Part shown: piece after piece, positions 1 to 8,059 of the stretch
Numbering within the stretch: position 1 is the stretch's first letter
Layout of the letters: each line of letters opens with the position of its first letter
Origin: Campylobacter geochelonis
Lineage (GTDB): Bacteria > Campylobacterota > Campylobacteria > Campylobacterales > Campylobacteraceae
DNA length: 64,000 bases
Direction: 5' to 3'
Assembly (NCBI RefSeq): GCF_013201685.1
Contig: NZ_CP053844.1
Coordinates: 124,001 to 188,000, forward strand
Notes under the pieces: model-generated
Told to the model about the DNA's origin: nothing
The model's database searches: none
The model's input: only the letters and a program-made list of their open reading frames with translations
Translations under genes and position numbers: made by a program

Positions 1-2991
1 GATAAATTTTACGCTTTTTTAAAAACAAAGCTTAAAAATATAAACAACGCTAAAGAAATTTTGGATAGCATTGATAATGATGATTTTTTACCGCGACTTG
101 TTGATAAAAACTCTATTATCCCACACCAAATTCATTTAGCAGAACTAATCAAAATCATCGATAATCAAAGCCAGTATTATCCATTTCTAAAAGAAATCAA
201 AGATAAAATCATCTCTATTTTTAAATTTCGTATACCTTTTTACGTAGGGCCTTTAAATAACTTTCACAAAGATAAAGGCGGAAATGCTTGGATAGAAAAG
301 CTAAAGGATGAGCGAATTTTTCCTTGGAATTTTAACGATGTTGTTGATTTGAATAAAAGTGCAGCTAATTTTATAGAAAAGATGATAAATGAGTGCAGTT
401 ATTTAAAAGGTGAAAAAGTGTTGGCTAAAAATTCGCTTTTATACACTAAATACAGTGTTTTAAACCTTATAAATAAGCTCAAAATTAACGGCACTGCAGT
501 TAGCGTAGAAACAAAACAAAAAATTTATAATGAGCTATTGTTAAAACAAAAAAATATCAAGAAAACAGCCATTAAAAAGTTTCTTATAAACAACTCTATT
601 ATTGACAAAAATGATGAAATTTCAGGTATTGATGATAGCCTAACATCAAATTTAGCTGTTTTTATAGACTTCGAAAAGATATCAAATCGTCTAAGATATG
701 ACCAAAAAGAGGATATTATAAAAAGCATTTCTTTGTTTGGTTACGACAATGCGATGTTGAAAAAACAAATCATAACAATTGCACCAGATCTTAGTGAAGA
801 TGAGCTAGAAAAACTTAGTAAGCTTCGCTATAGTGGTTTTGGGCGTCTTAGCAAAAGATTGCTAACGAGTATTAAGCATAATGGAAAAAGCATTATCGAG
901 ATGCTTTGGGATACAAATGACAATCTAATGGAGCTTTTAAGCGATAGATATACTTTTATCGAACAAATTAATAAACATAATGATGGCTTTAAAGAAGATA
1001 TAAATTTAAATTTTCAAAACGTTGATACACTTTATGTAAGCCCATCAGTTAAGCGCCAAATTTGGCAAGCGTTTAAAGTTATAAACGAGTTAATATCAGT
1101 TATGGGGCGAGAGCCTAAGAAAATTTTTGTAGAAATGGCTAGAGAAGAGGGTGAAAAGAAGCGAACTCAGGCTAGAAAAGACAAAGTGTTGGAGCTTTAT
1201 AAAAGTATAAAAAATAATGAAATTTCAACATTTTTAACAAATTTTAAAGATATAAAAACAAAGCTTGAAGGTGAATCGAATTTAAATTCTAAAAAACTAT
1301 ATCTTTATTATCTGCAACTAGGTGTTGATATTTACACTGGTGAGAAAATACCATTTGAGAAGTTATTTGATCAAAATATCTATGATATAGACCATGTTAT
1401 TCCAAGAAGTCTTAAAAAAGATGATAGTTTTGATAATCTAGTCTTAACGAGTAAAACTAATAATGCTAAAAAAACAGATGAATTTCCTGTTTCAAGTGAA
1501 ATTCAAAGTAAAATGCAAACATTTTGGAAAGTTTTAAAAGATAAAGACCTAATGAGCGAGATAAAATATACCAATTTAACTAGAAAAACCCATTTAAGCG
1601 ATGATGAGCTCGGGGACTTTATAGCAAGGCAACTTGTAGAAACAAGACAAAGCACAAAGGCATTAACACAAATATTAAAAAATGTCTATGCAAATAGCGA
1701 TATTGTTTATGTGAAAGCTGGTATCGTTAGCGAATTTAGACAACAGTTTGATATGCTAAAAATAAGAGAGCTAAACGACTTTCATCATGCAAATGATGCT
1801 TATCTAAATATCGTTATAGGAAATGTATATAACATCAAATTTACTAAAAATCCGCGTAATTATGTAAAAGAATACTATAAAAAAGGTGAACATTACAACT
1901 TAAAAATAGAGAAAATGTTAGAAAAAGACATAGCAAGAGGAGGAAATTTTGGCTGGGATAAAAAACATAGCATAGAAACAGTTCAAAAAACCATGAAAAA
2001 ACAAAGCCCGCTTATTACTTATAGGACTTTTGAAAACAAAGGAGAGTTTTTTAACCAACAACCAAGCAAAGCTTCCGCAAATCTACTAGCGTTAAAATCA
2101 AGCGATAAACGACTTTTAGATACTGTAAGATATGGTGGATACAAGGGTACACAGTATGCTCATATGTTTCTTGTTGAGCATTTTAACGGAAAAATTATAA
2201 AAGAAATAATGGGAGTTCCGATATATTTAAGCAAAGAAATAAAAGATGATAAAGCGAAGTTATTAGAGTATTGTAATGATGTATTAAAATTAAAAAACCC
2301 GAAAATTTTATTTAGCAAGATTCCATATAATTCCTTGATAGTATACAATGGTTATCCGATACTTTTAAGAGGGCTTACTGGTGTGCGTGGTGCGGCACAA
2401 CTAAAACTTGATCAAACAAGCACACAAGTTGTAAAAAATATAGTAAAACTTTATGACTGGTTGTCTCAAAAACAAAAAGAATTAAGCGATTTATCTAAGA
2501 AAATAGAATTTTTTCAAGAAAACAATAAAAAAGATGAAGTTAAAGCTGCTATGCTAGAAGCCGACAATATATTATTTATATTAAACGATCGTTTTAAAAA
2601 TACTAAAATTGGCAAAGACATAATGAATGATAATCATTTAAATAATCTATATGACACATTTATAAATAAGTTAGAAAACAGTATATATAAAAATAAGCCT
2701 GGCGGAAAACAAGATGTTCTTATGAAAGAAAAAAGAGATCTATTTTTAAGTTTTTCAATGTCTAAAAAATGCATAACTTTATATAAAATTATTAAAATCT
2801 TTGGTTCGTGCGATCAGGGTGTTGATTTTAGCGATATAGCTGAAAAAATTAGTAAATCAGGCGGAATCGGAGGTAAAAATTTGGGTAAAAACACATTTGA
2901 TCTTGTTTTTAAAGAAAATAGCACTTACACTCTAGTTCAAAGTTCAGTCACAGGTTTATATGCTAAAAAAACGGATTTACATAAGCTATGA
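1..2991 (+). CDS. cas9: CRISPR-associated endonuclease Cas9, type II-A (5'-truncated by window)
   Basis: RNA-guided DNA endonuclease. The frame is open from base 1, so the first 20 codons before the TTG at 61 also belong to it; 996 residues are visible and, by comparison with S. pyogenes Cas9, about 370 N-terminal residues (RuvC-I, bridge helix, start of REC) lie outside. Visible in order are the IPHQIHL and FRIPFYVGPL segments of the REC lobe, RuvC-II (FVEMARE, near nt 1130), HNH (YDIDHVIP, catalytic His codon at 1393, with the NNAKK asparagine), RuvC-III (HHANDAYLN, near nt 1780) and a C-terminal PAM-interacting domain ending VTGLYAKKTDL. All visible nuclease residues are intact. The full length would be about 1,370 residues, far more than the II-C Cas9 of C. 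jejuni. Its stop overlaps cas1 by 4 bp. Type II-A membership comes from the domain layout and the csn2 neighbour. Confidence 0.97.
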   Translation, partial: DKFYAFLKTKLKNINNAKEILDSIDNDDFLPRLVDKNSIIPHQIHLAELIKIIDNQSQYYPFLKEIKDKIISIFKFRIPFYVGPLNNFHKDKGGNAWIEKLKDERIFPWNFNDVVDLNKSAANFIEKMINECSYLKGEKVLAKNSLLYTKYSVLNLINKLKINGTAVSVETKQKIYNELLLKQKNIKKTAIKKFLINNSIIDKNDEISGIDDSLTSNLAVFIDFEKISNRLRYDQKEDIIKSISLFGYDNAMLKKQIITIAPDLSEDELEKLSKLRYSGFGRLSKRLLTSIKHNGKSIIEMLWDTNDNLMELLSDRYTFIEQINKHNDGFKEDINLNFQNVDTLYVSPSVKRQIWQAFKVINELISVMGREPKKIFVEMAREEGEKKRTQARKDKVLELYKSIKNNEISTFLTNFKDIKTKLEGESNLNSKKLYLYYLQLGVDIYTGEKIPFEKLFDQNIYDIDHVIPRSLKKDDSFDNLVLTSKTNNAKKTDEFPVSSEIQSKMQTFWKVLKDKDLMSEIKYTNLTRKTHLSDDELGDFIARQLVETRQSTKALTQILKNVYANSDIVYVKAGIVSEFRQQFDMLKIRELNDFHHANDAYLNIVIGNVYNIKFTKNPRNYVKEYYKKGEHYNLKIEKMLEKDIARGGNFGWDKKHSIETVQKTMKKQSPLITYRTFENKGEFFNQQPSKASANLLALKSSDKRLLDTVRYGGYKGTQYAHMFLVEHFNGKIIKEIMGVPIYLSKEIKDDKAKLLEYCNDVLKLKNPKILFSKIPYNSLIVYNGYPILLRGLTGVRGAAQLKLDQTSTQVVKNIVKLYDWLSQKQKELSDLSKKIEFFQENNKKDEVKAAMLEADNILFILNDRFKNTKIGKDIMNDNHLNNLYDTFINKLENSIYKNKPGGKQDVLMKEKRDLFLSFSMSKKCITLYKIIKIFGSCDQGVDFSDIAEKISKSGGIGGKNLGKNTFDLVFKENSTYTLVQSSVTGLYAKKTDLHKL

Positions 2992-3860
2992 GTTGGCGAG
3001 TTGTATGTGTAAGCGGAGTAGCAAAGCTTGATTTAAAATTTGGCTTTATGGTTGTAAGAAAAGATGAAATTTCAAAAGTTGCTATAAATGAAATAGCAAC
3101 CGTTATCATCGATTCGACAGCTGTTTCGCTTACGACGGCTCTTTTAAATGAATTTATGAAAAAAAAGATAAAAGTGATATTTTGTGATGAAAAGCATAAT
3201 CCATCAAGTGAGCTTATGAGTTATTATGGAAGCCATGATTCAAGCCTTAAAATCAAAGAGCAAATCACTTGGAATAAAGATATTAAAGAGCTTGTTTGGA
3301 CAAAGATTGTTAAATTTAAGATAATAAAACAAAAGGCATTATTAGAAAAACTTGGCTTTGAAAAAGAGGCAAATTTACTTCAAGGGTATATAAGCGAACT
3401 TATATTAAATGATACAACCAACAGAGAAGGACATGCTGCCAAAGTTTATTTTAATGCACTATTTGGTATAAAATTCTCAAGAGATGATGATAACCCTACA
3501 AATTCGGCTCTAAACTATGGATACTCTCTTTTACTTTCAAGTTTTAACAAAGAAATATCAGCAAATGGTTATATAACCCAGTTAGGACTTTTTCATGACA
3601 ATCGTTTTAACCCATTTAATTTAGCTAGCGATTTGATGGAAATTTTTCGCCCCATTGTTGATGAGATAGTGTTGAATTTGGCTTCAAACAACTTTGCTAA
3701 AGATGAAAAAATAAAAGTACTAACCATCTTTAATAAAAAAGTTTTTATAGCTAAAAAAGAGCATTTTTTACCAAATGCAATTAGTATTTACACTAAAAGC
3801 ATTTTTGAAGCTTTAAACAATGACGATGAAAATTTATTAGAAATTTACGATGAGTTTTAG
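2988..3860 (+). CDS. cas1: CRISPR-associated endonuclease Cas1 (type II-A)
   Basis: Integrase subunit of the spacer-acquisition complex, 290 residues, the normal size for the subtype. The metal-binding set is visible: Glu in NREGHAAKVYF, His in QLGLFHDN and Glu in ASDLMEIFRP, matching the E/H/E triad of streptococcal II-A Cas1. The YYGSHDSSLK segment is also characteristic. The start ATG overlaps the cas9 stop (ATGA), which implies translational coupling in one cas operon. Cas1 would work with Cas2, Csn2 and Cas9 to insert spacers at the leader end of the array downstream. Spacer diversity in the array shows that acquisition has worked in this lineage. Confidence 0.97.
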   Translation: MSWRVVCVSGVAKLDLKFGFMVVRKDEISKVAINEIATVIIDSTAVSLTTALLNEFMKKKIKVIFCDEKHNPSSELMSYYGSHDSSLKIKEQITWNKDIKELVWTKIVKFKIIKQKALLEKLGFEKEANLLQGYISELILNDTTNREGHAAKVYFNALFGIKFSRDDDNPTNSALNYGYSLLLSSFNKEISANGYITQLGLFHDNRFNPFNLASDLMEIFRPIVDEIVLNLASNNFAKDEKIKVLTIFNKKVFIAKKEHFLPNAISIYTKSIFEALNNDDENLLEIYDEF

Positions 3861-4170
3861 ATTTATGAGAGTTATGGTATTTTTTGATTTGCCAACAACT
3901 ACAAAAAAAGAGTTAAACGCTTATGCAAAATTTCGTAAATTTCTACTTAAAAATGGTTTTTATATGCTGCAAGAATCTGTTTATTGTAAACTTGTTTTAA
4001 ACCATAGTAGCTCATACTTGCTTAGTCAAAAAGTTAAATCACACGCTCCATCAGATGGACTGATAATGTTGCTCAGTGTTACTGAAAAGCAGTTTTCTAA
4101 AATGGATATAATCATAGGAGATAAAGGTAAAGAACATATAGATAGCACCGATAGGATAGTTTTGTTATGA
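3850..4170 (+). CDS. cas2: CRISPR-associated protein Cas2
   Basis: Small structural partner of Cas1 in spacer integration, 106 residues. It has the ferredoxin-fold start with a conserved aspartate (RVMVFFDLPT), the AYAKFRKFLLKNGF segment and the SVTEKQFSKM segment typical of II-A Cas2. The frame starts 11 bp inside cas1 and ends overlapping csn2 by 4 bp, so the four cas genes form a tightly packed operon. Family knowledge: the Cas2 dimer bridges two Cas1 dimers; its nuclease activity is not needed for acquisition. Confidence 0.96.
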   Translation: MSFRFMRVMVFFDLPTTTKKELNAYAKFRKFLLKNGFYMLQESVYCKLVLNHSSSYLLSQKVKSHAPSDGLIMLLSVTEKQFSKMDIIIGDKGKEHIDSTDRIVLL

Positions 4171-4817
4171 AGTTAGCTCACAGAAATTTAAGCAAACCAA
4201 TAATCATTGAACCATCTAAAATTCAGCTTTTATATATAGAAAATCCTAAGTTTTTAAGAGAAATTTTACAAGACTTTATGCAAAATGAAAATTTCATTTT
4301 AAGTGACGATGATAAAGAGTATTCTAGCGAAAAATTTATAAGCATAAATACAGATTTAATATCACTTGAAATATCTCAAAGAAAGATAATAAATGCGATT
4401 TTTTCATTTATAAAAGAGATGGTTTTGAAGGATTTATATCAAGAAAGCCATGAAATTTTAATGGCTTTAAATCGATTTGCAAGTAAGATTGTAAGCAATG
4501 TTGACTTTCCTATAGGTTATGATGATATTGAGATCGAAGCGGTTTTAAAATCTTTAAATATTAAAATAATAAAAAGCGATAATTTGCTTGAGCAAATCTT
4601 AGATTTGATGATTTTAGAGCGCGATTTTTTACAAACTAAGCTTTTTGTATTTTTTGGATTAAAAACTTTTTTGACCAAAGATGAAGTGTTGCTTCTATAC
4701 GATGAGATAATTTTGCGGCAATTTAATGTACTTTTAGTAGAGCCATTTTATCAAGAAAGATTAGAGTGTGAAAACATAGTTATCATAGATAAGGATTTTT
4801 GTGAGATTAGAAATTAA
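4167..4817 (+). CDS. csn2: CRISPR-associated protein Csn2 (type II-A signature)
   Basis: Ring-forming double-strand DNA-end binding protein needed for spacer acquisition in type II-A, 216 residues (S. pyogenes Csn2 is 220). The recognisable parts are an N-terminal half ending near the LEISQRKI segment and a C-terminal segment FFGLKTFLTKDEV followed by NVLLVEP and the DKDFCEI end. These line up with the FLTKDEV and VLFLEP segments of streptococcal Csn2. The ATG overlaps the cas2 stop. Csn2 defines subtype II-A and is rarely reported outside Firmicutes, so its presence here is the main argument for a horizontally acquired locus. The alternative, Cas4 of type II-B, is excluded because there is no cysteine cluster and the size differs. 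Confidence 0.9.
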   Translation: MKLAHRNLSKPIIIEPSKIQLLYIENPKFLREILQDFMQNENFILSDDDKEYSSEKFISINTDLISLEISQRKIINAIFSFIKEMVLKDLYQESHEILMALNRFASKIVSNVDFPIGYDDIEIEAVLKSLNIKIIKSDNLLEQILDLMILERDFLQTKLFVFFGLKTFLTKDEVLLLYDEIILRQFNVLLVEPFYQERLECENIVIIDKDFCEIRN

Positions 4818-4913
4818 AATAGTTTTAGATTAATTTTATGTCAATATGGTTAAAATTAATAGTTTGCTATCATAATTTAAGTAGGGTTGTGTCTACTAAA
4901 CTCTTGATTTGAG
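4818..4913 (+). promoter_or_regulatory. CRISPR leader with ATTTGAG anchoring motif
   Basis: AT-rich gap between csn2 and the first repeat. The last seven bases before repeat 1 (4907-4913) read ATTTGAG, identical to the leader-anchoring sequence that directs Cas1-Cas2 integration in streptococcal type II-A arrays. A possible -10 element (TATCAT/CATAAT, 4868-4876) could drive the precursor crRNA; no good -35 is visible. The degenerate repeat lies at the far end, so this side is the integration end, and transcription of the array on the + strand is inferred. Confidence 0.7.
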
Positions 4914-6400
4914 GTTTGAGAGTTGTGTAAATTTGAATGGTAGTAAAACTAAATATGACAATAAAAGGCATAAATATGGGTTTGAGAGTTGTGTAAATTT
5001 GAATGGTAGTAAAACAGTGCCAAATCAACAGAAGCAGAATTAACGGTTTGAGAGTTGTGTAAATTTGAATGGTAGTAAAACCAAAACCGAATTAGAAAAA
5101 GTAACAATACCGTTTGAGAGTTGTGTAAATTTGAATGGTAGTAAAACTCTTTTTTACCTGCTGATTTTTCAACTGGGTTTGAGAGTTGTGTAAATTTGAA
5201 TGGTAGTAAAACACAAAGCAGGTAATGTAGCAAGCAATCTTGGTTTGAGAGTTGTGTAAATTTGAATGGTAGTAAAACTTAACCGCACTCATCAAAAAAT
5301 CCAGACTGTTTGAGAGTTGTGTAAATTTGAATGGTAGTAAAACCAGGTATGCGAACTGGAGAAATTTTAGCTTGTTTGAGAGTTGTGTAAATTTGAATGG
5401 TAGTAAAACAAATCTTTAAAAATCTATGATTTTGTAGAGTTTGAGAGTTGTGTAAATTTGAATGGTAGTAAAACTTATTTGACAAAATAGTGGGCAATGA
5501 TAATGTTTGAGAGTTGTGTAAATTTGAATGGTAGTAAAACGGTTTGATGAGTTTGTAGCAAACACAGTAGGTTTGAGAGTTGTGTAAATTTGAATGGTAG
5601 TAAAACTAGATAATCCTTGCCCCTGTCGCCTTTTAGTTTGAGAGTTGTGTAAATTTGAATGGTAGTAAAACGCTCTTGATAATATCTTGGTGTATCCCTA
5701 TGTTTGAGAGTTGTGTAAATTTGAATGGTAGTAAAACATGTGTTATCAAATGGGCATTGCAAAGGTAGTTTGAGAGTTGTGTAAATTTGAATGGTAGTAA
5801 AACAGATAAAAGTCTTAGTTCTTGTAACACATTGTTTGAGAGTTGTGTAAATTTGAATGGTAGTAAAACTTGTATCAAACTCTTGACCGACAGGCTCTGT
5901 TTGAGAGTTGTGTAAATTTGAATGGTAGTAAAACCAAGCTTAATTATTACAAACTATTTAACAGGTTTGAGAGTTGTGTAAATTTGAATGGTAGTAAAAC
6001 TATAGAAGCTGTAGCTAACCCGATAAGGACAGTTTGAGAGTTGTGTAAATTTGAATGGTAGTAAAACTCCCACTCTCCATTTATGCTATTTTTACTAGTT
6101 TGAGAGTTGTGTAAATTTGAATGGTAGTAAAACTCCCACTCTCCATTTATGCTATTTTTACTAGTTTGAGAGTTGTGTAAATTTGAATGGTAGTAAAACT
6201 AAAGTATAGTTATTATGTGATTCCGCCAAAGTTTGAGAGTTGTGTAAATTTGAATGGTAGTAAAAAACTCCGAGCGTTAATCAAATAAAGGAAAGTTTGT
6301 TTGAGAGTTGTGTAAATTTGAATGGTAGTAAAACAAGAGCTATACTAGATAAAGCAGATGCTGAGTTTGAGAGTTGTGTAAATTTGAATGGTAGTAAAAC
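4914..6400 (+). CRISPR. Type II-A CRISPR array, 23 full repeats
   Basis: There are 23 repeats of 36 bp starting GTTTGAGAGTTGTGT and ending GGTAGTAAAAC, separated by 29-31 bp spacers. Repeats begin at 4914, 4980, 5046, 5112, 5177, 5243, 5308, 5374, 5439, 5505, 5571, 5636, 5702, 5768, 5834, 5899, 5965, 6032, 6098, 6164, 6231, 6299 and 6365. All appear identical except the one at 6231, which has two extra A bases near its 3' end. The two spacers at 6068-6097 and 6134-6163 are identical. The repeat has the GTTT...GAATGG...AAAAC plan of type II-A repeats and the same strand sense as the cas genes. crRNAs would be matured by RNase III with a tracrRNA not seen in this window. Confidence 0.99.
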
Positions 6401-6431
6401 AAACTCTTTATTTATGTGTGATGAAAAAAGG

Positions 6432-6467
6432 GTTCGAGAGTTATTTAATGCAAATATAAGTAATAAA
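6432..6467 (+). repeat. Degenerate terminal CRISPR repeat
   Basis: After a last spacer-length stretch (6401-6431) comes GTTCGAGAGTTATTTAA, which matches 14 of the first 17 bases of the repeat and then diverges. A decayed repeat at the end far from cas is the usual mark of the oldest, leader-distal end and supports placing the leader at 4818-4913. Confidence 0.75.
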
Positions 6468-6510
6468 ATTTATTAACCATTTTGATATACAATCATCAAA
6501 AAGGATAAAA

Positions 6511-7218
6511 ATGTTAAGAAAAATTGACCATTTAAATTTGGGTTCAAGCAACCTTGGTTGGCTACAAAGCAAGTTTCACTTCTCTTTTGCGCAGTATTAT
6601 AACCCACAAAACATACATTTTGGCGTACTTCGCGTGATAAATGATGACACGATAGCCCCAAAAAGCGGATTTGGAACGCATCCGCACGAAGATATGGAAA
6701 TCATAACTTATGTCATAAATGGCACTCTTACTCACAAAGACAGCATGGGAAACGAGCGCTCGCTCGGGCGAGGAGATGTGCAGTATCTAAGTGCTGGAGT
6801 TGGCATAACTCATAGTGAGTATAACAACTCAGATGAGGTTTTAAGACTGCTTCAAATTTGGATTTTCCCTGATAAAAAAGGGCATAAACCAAACTATGGC
6901 GATCAGAAATTTGACTCATCGCTGCGCCACAACAAGCTTTTACCCATAGTATCATCTAAAGCAAACGGCTCATCTTTAGCGCCTATTCGTATAAATCAAG
7001 ATGCTAATTTTTATGTTAGCGAGCTTGATAAAGGCGTTAGCGTGGAGTTTAAAGTAGCTAAAAATCGCCAAGCTTATCTTGTTTTAATAGAAGGAAAAGC
7101 GCTCATAAATGAGTTTGAGCTAGCCGCGCAAGATGGGCTTGAAAGCACCAAAGAGAGCCTTAAAATCACAGCTTTAGAAAAATCACACTTTTTAGTTATC
7201 GAGATGAAAAAGGGTTAA
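6511..7218 (+). CDS. Pirin family protein
   Basis: Bicupin of the pirin/YhhW type, 235 residues. The N-terminal cupin carries the metal-site pattern FGTHPHEDMEI, with a further conserved histidine in GITHSEYN; the segments DHLNLG and GRGDVQYLSAG are typical. Some family members have quercetin 2,3-dioxygenase activity, but the physiological substrate is generally unknown and nothing here fixes it. The start ATG has AAAGGA about 5 bp upstream. The gene is monocistronic, just outside the CRISPR trailer, and is followed by a hairpin terminator. Confidence 0.9.
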   Translation: MLRKIDHLNLGSSNLGWLQSKFHFSFAQYYNPQNIHFGVLRVINDDTIAPKSGFGTHPHEDMEIITYVINGTLTHKDSMGNERSLGRGDVQYLSAGVGITHSEYNNSDEVLRLLQIWIFPDKKGHKPNYGDQKFDSSLRHNKLLPIVSSKANGSSLAPIRINQDANFYVSELDKGVSVEFKVAKNRQAYLVLIEGKALINEFELAAQDGLESTKESLKITALEKSHFLVIEMKKG

Positions 7219-7226
7219 ATTTAGAT

Positions 7227-7262
7227 AAAGTATCTTTTTAAAATTTTCAAAAAGATACTTTT
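7227..7262 (+). terminator. Rho-independent-type terminator after the pirin gene
   Basis: Inverted repeat AAAGTATCTTTTT (7227-7239) and AAAAAGATACTTT (7249-7261) with a 9-nt loop, ten bases after the stop codon. The T-rich right end gives the tail. Confidence 0.7.
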
Positions 7263-8059
7263 GCGGTACCGCAATTCATAAGCTTATGGTTAAAAAATAT
7301 TTTCCAAATTTTTGCATAAGTTCTTAAGTAAATTTTATAATACTGCAAAGTGTTAAATTAGAATATTCAAAGGTGGTTTTGGCGCAAATTGGGTTTAAAG
7401 TTTTAGATAATTTTCTAAGCTAATTTTAAAATCAAACTTTGCATTTTATAAATTTATCAGTAAAATGGTTTTGTATTTACATTCAACTAAAAATATTTTA
7501 TCGCTTTGCTTAGCTTTTATAAATTCAAAAATTAAATTGTTTTTAACGCTTTAAAATTTGGCAAGCTTTGCGGTTATATAGTTCAAAGTCTTTAAGCTCA
7601 TAAAGTTTTGCAGCACACAAGCATTTGTGAGCGAAAATTAGAAGAAAAATAAAAATTTTATAATTGTTTTGCTTTTTACCATAATTTTATTGTTGAATTT
7701 CAAAATCGGCACTTAAGCTGCCAAATTTATATGTAAATCCGTAGACAAAGTGAGGTTCTTATACGTGCTTTATATTAAAAAATTTAATCAAAATAAATAT
7801 ATAATTAGCTTTATAAAATACATTTAAATAGATTCTTAGCCAAACCTAAGTGACTAAAATGTAAATTTTCAATTTAAATTAAGATAAAAAATGGGTGGCT
7901 TTACCTGATATTTTTAAATTTTTATTATATTTTGTAAAATTATGTTCTTTTAGAATTGGTATTTTGCTAAATTTATCGATATTAGAAGCAATTTTGCACG
8001 GTGTTTTCGCAGCTTATCTTGCTAAATTTAGTTTAAATTTGTATAAAATTTTGCTGTTT
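7263..8059. other. Intergenic region, no gene recognised
   Basis: About 800 bp of AT-rich sequence between the pirin terminator and the 3' end of rarA. A perfect 10-bp palindrome GCGGTACCGC sits at 7263-7272. A GTG-initiated frame of 63 codons (7895-8086) overlaps the end of rarA and lacks a convincing ribosome binding site or family, so I do not call it. Confidence 0.5.

Noticed and set aside
4167-4817. Reading the fourth cas gene as Cas4 (type II-B)
   Set aside because: No cysteine cluster or RecB motif, and the segments FLTKDEV and NVLLVEP match Csn2.
4949-5878. Several minus-strand frames of 60-95 codons inside the CRISPR array
   Set aside because: They translate the repeat itself (FYYHSNLHNSQT and its frame variants) and are a by-product of the array.
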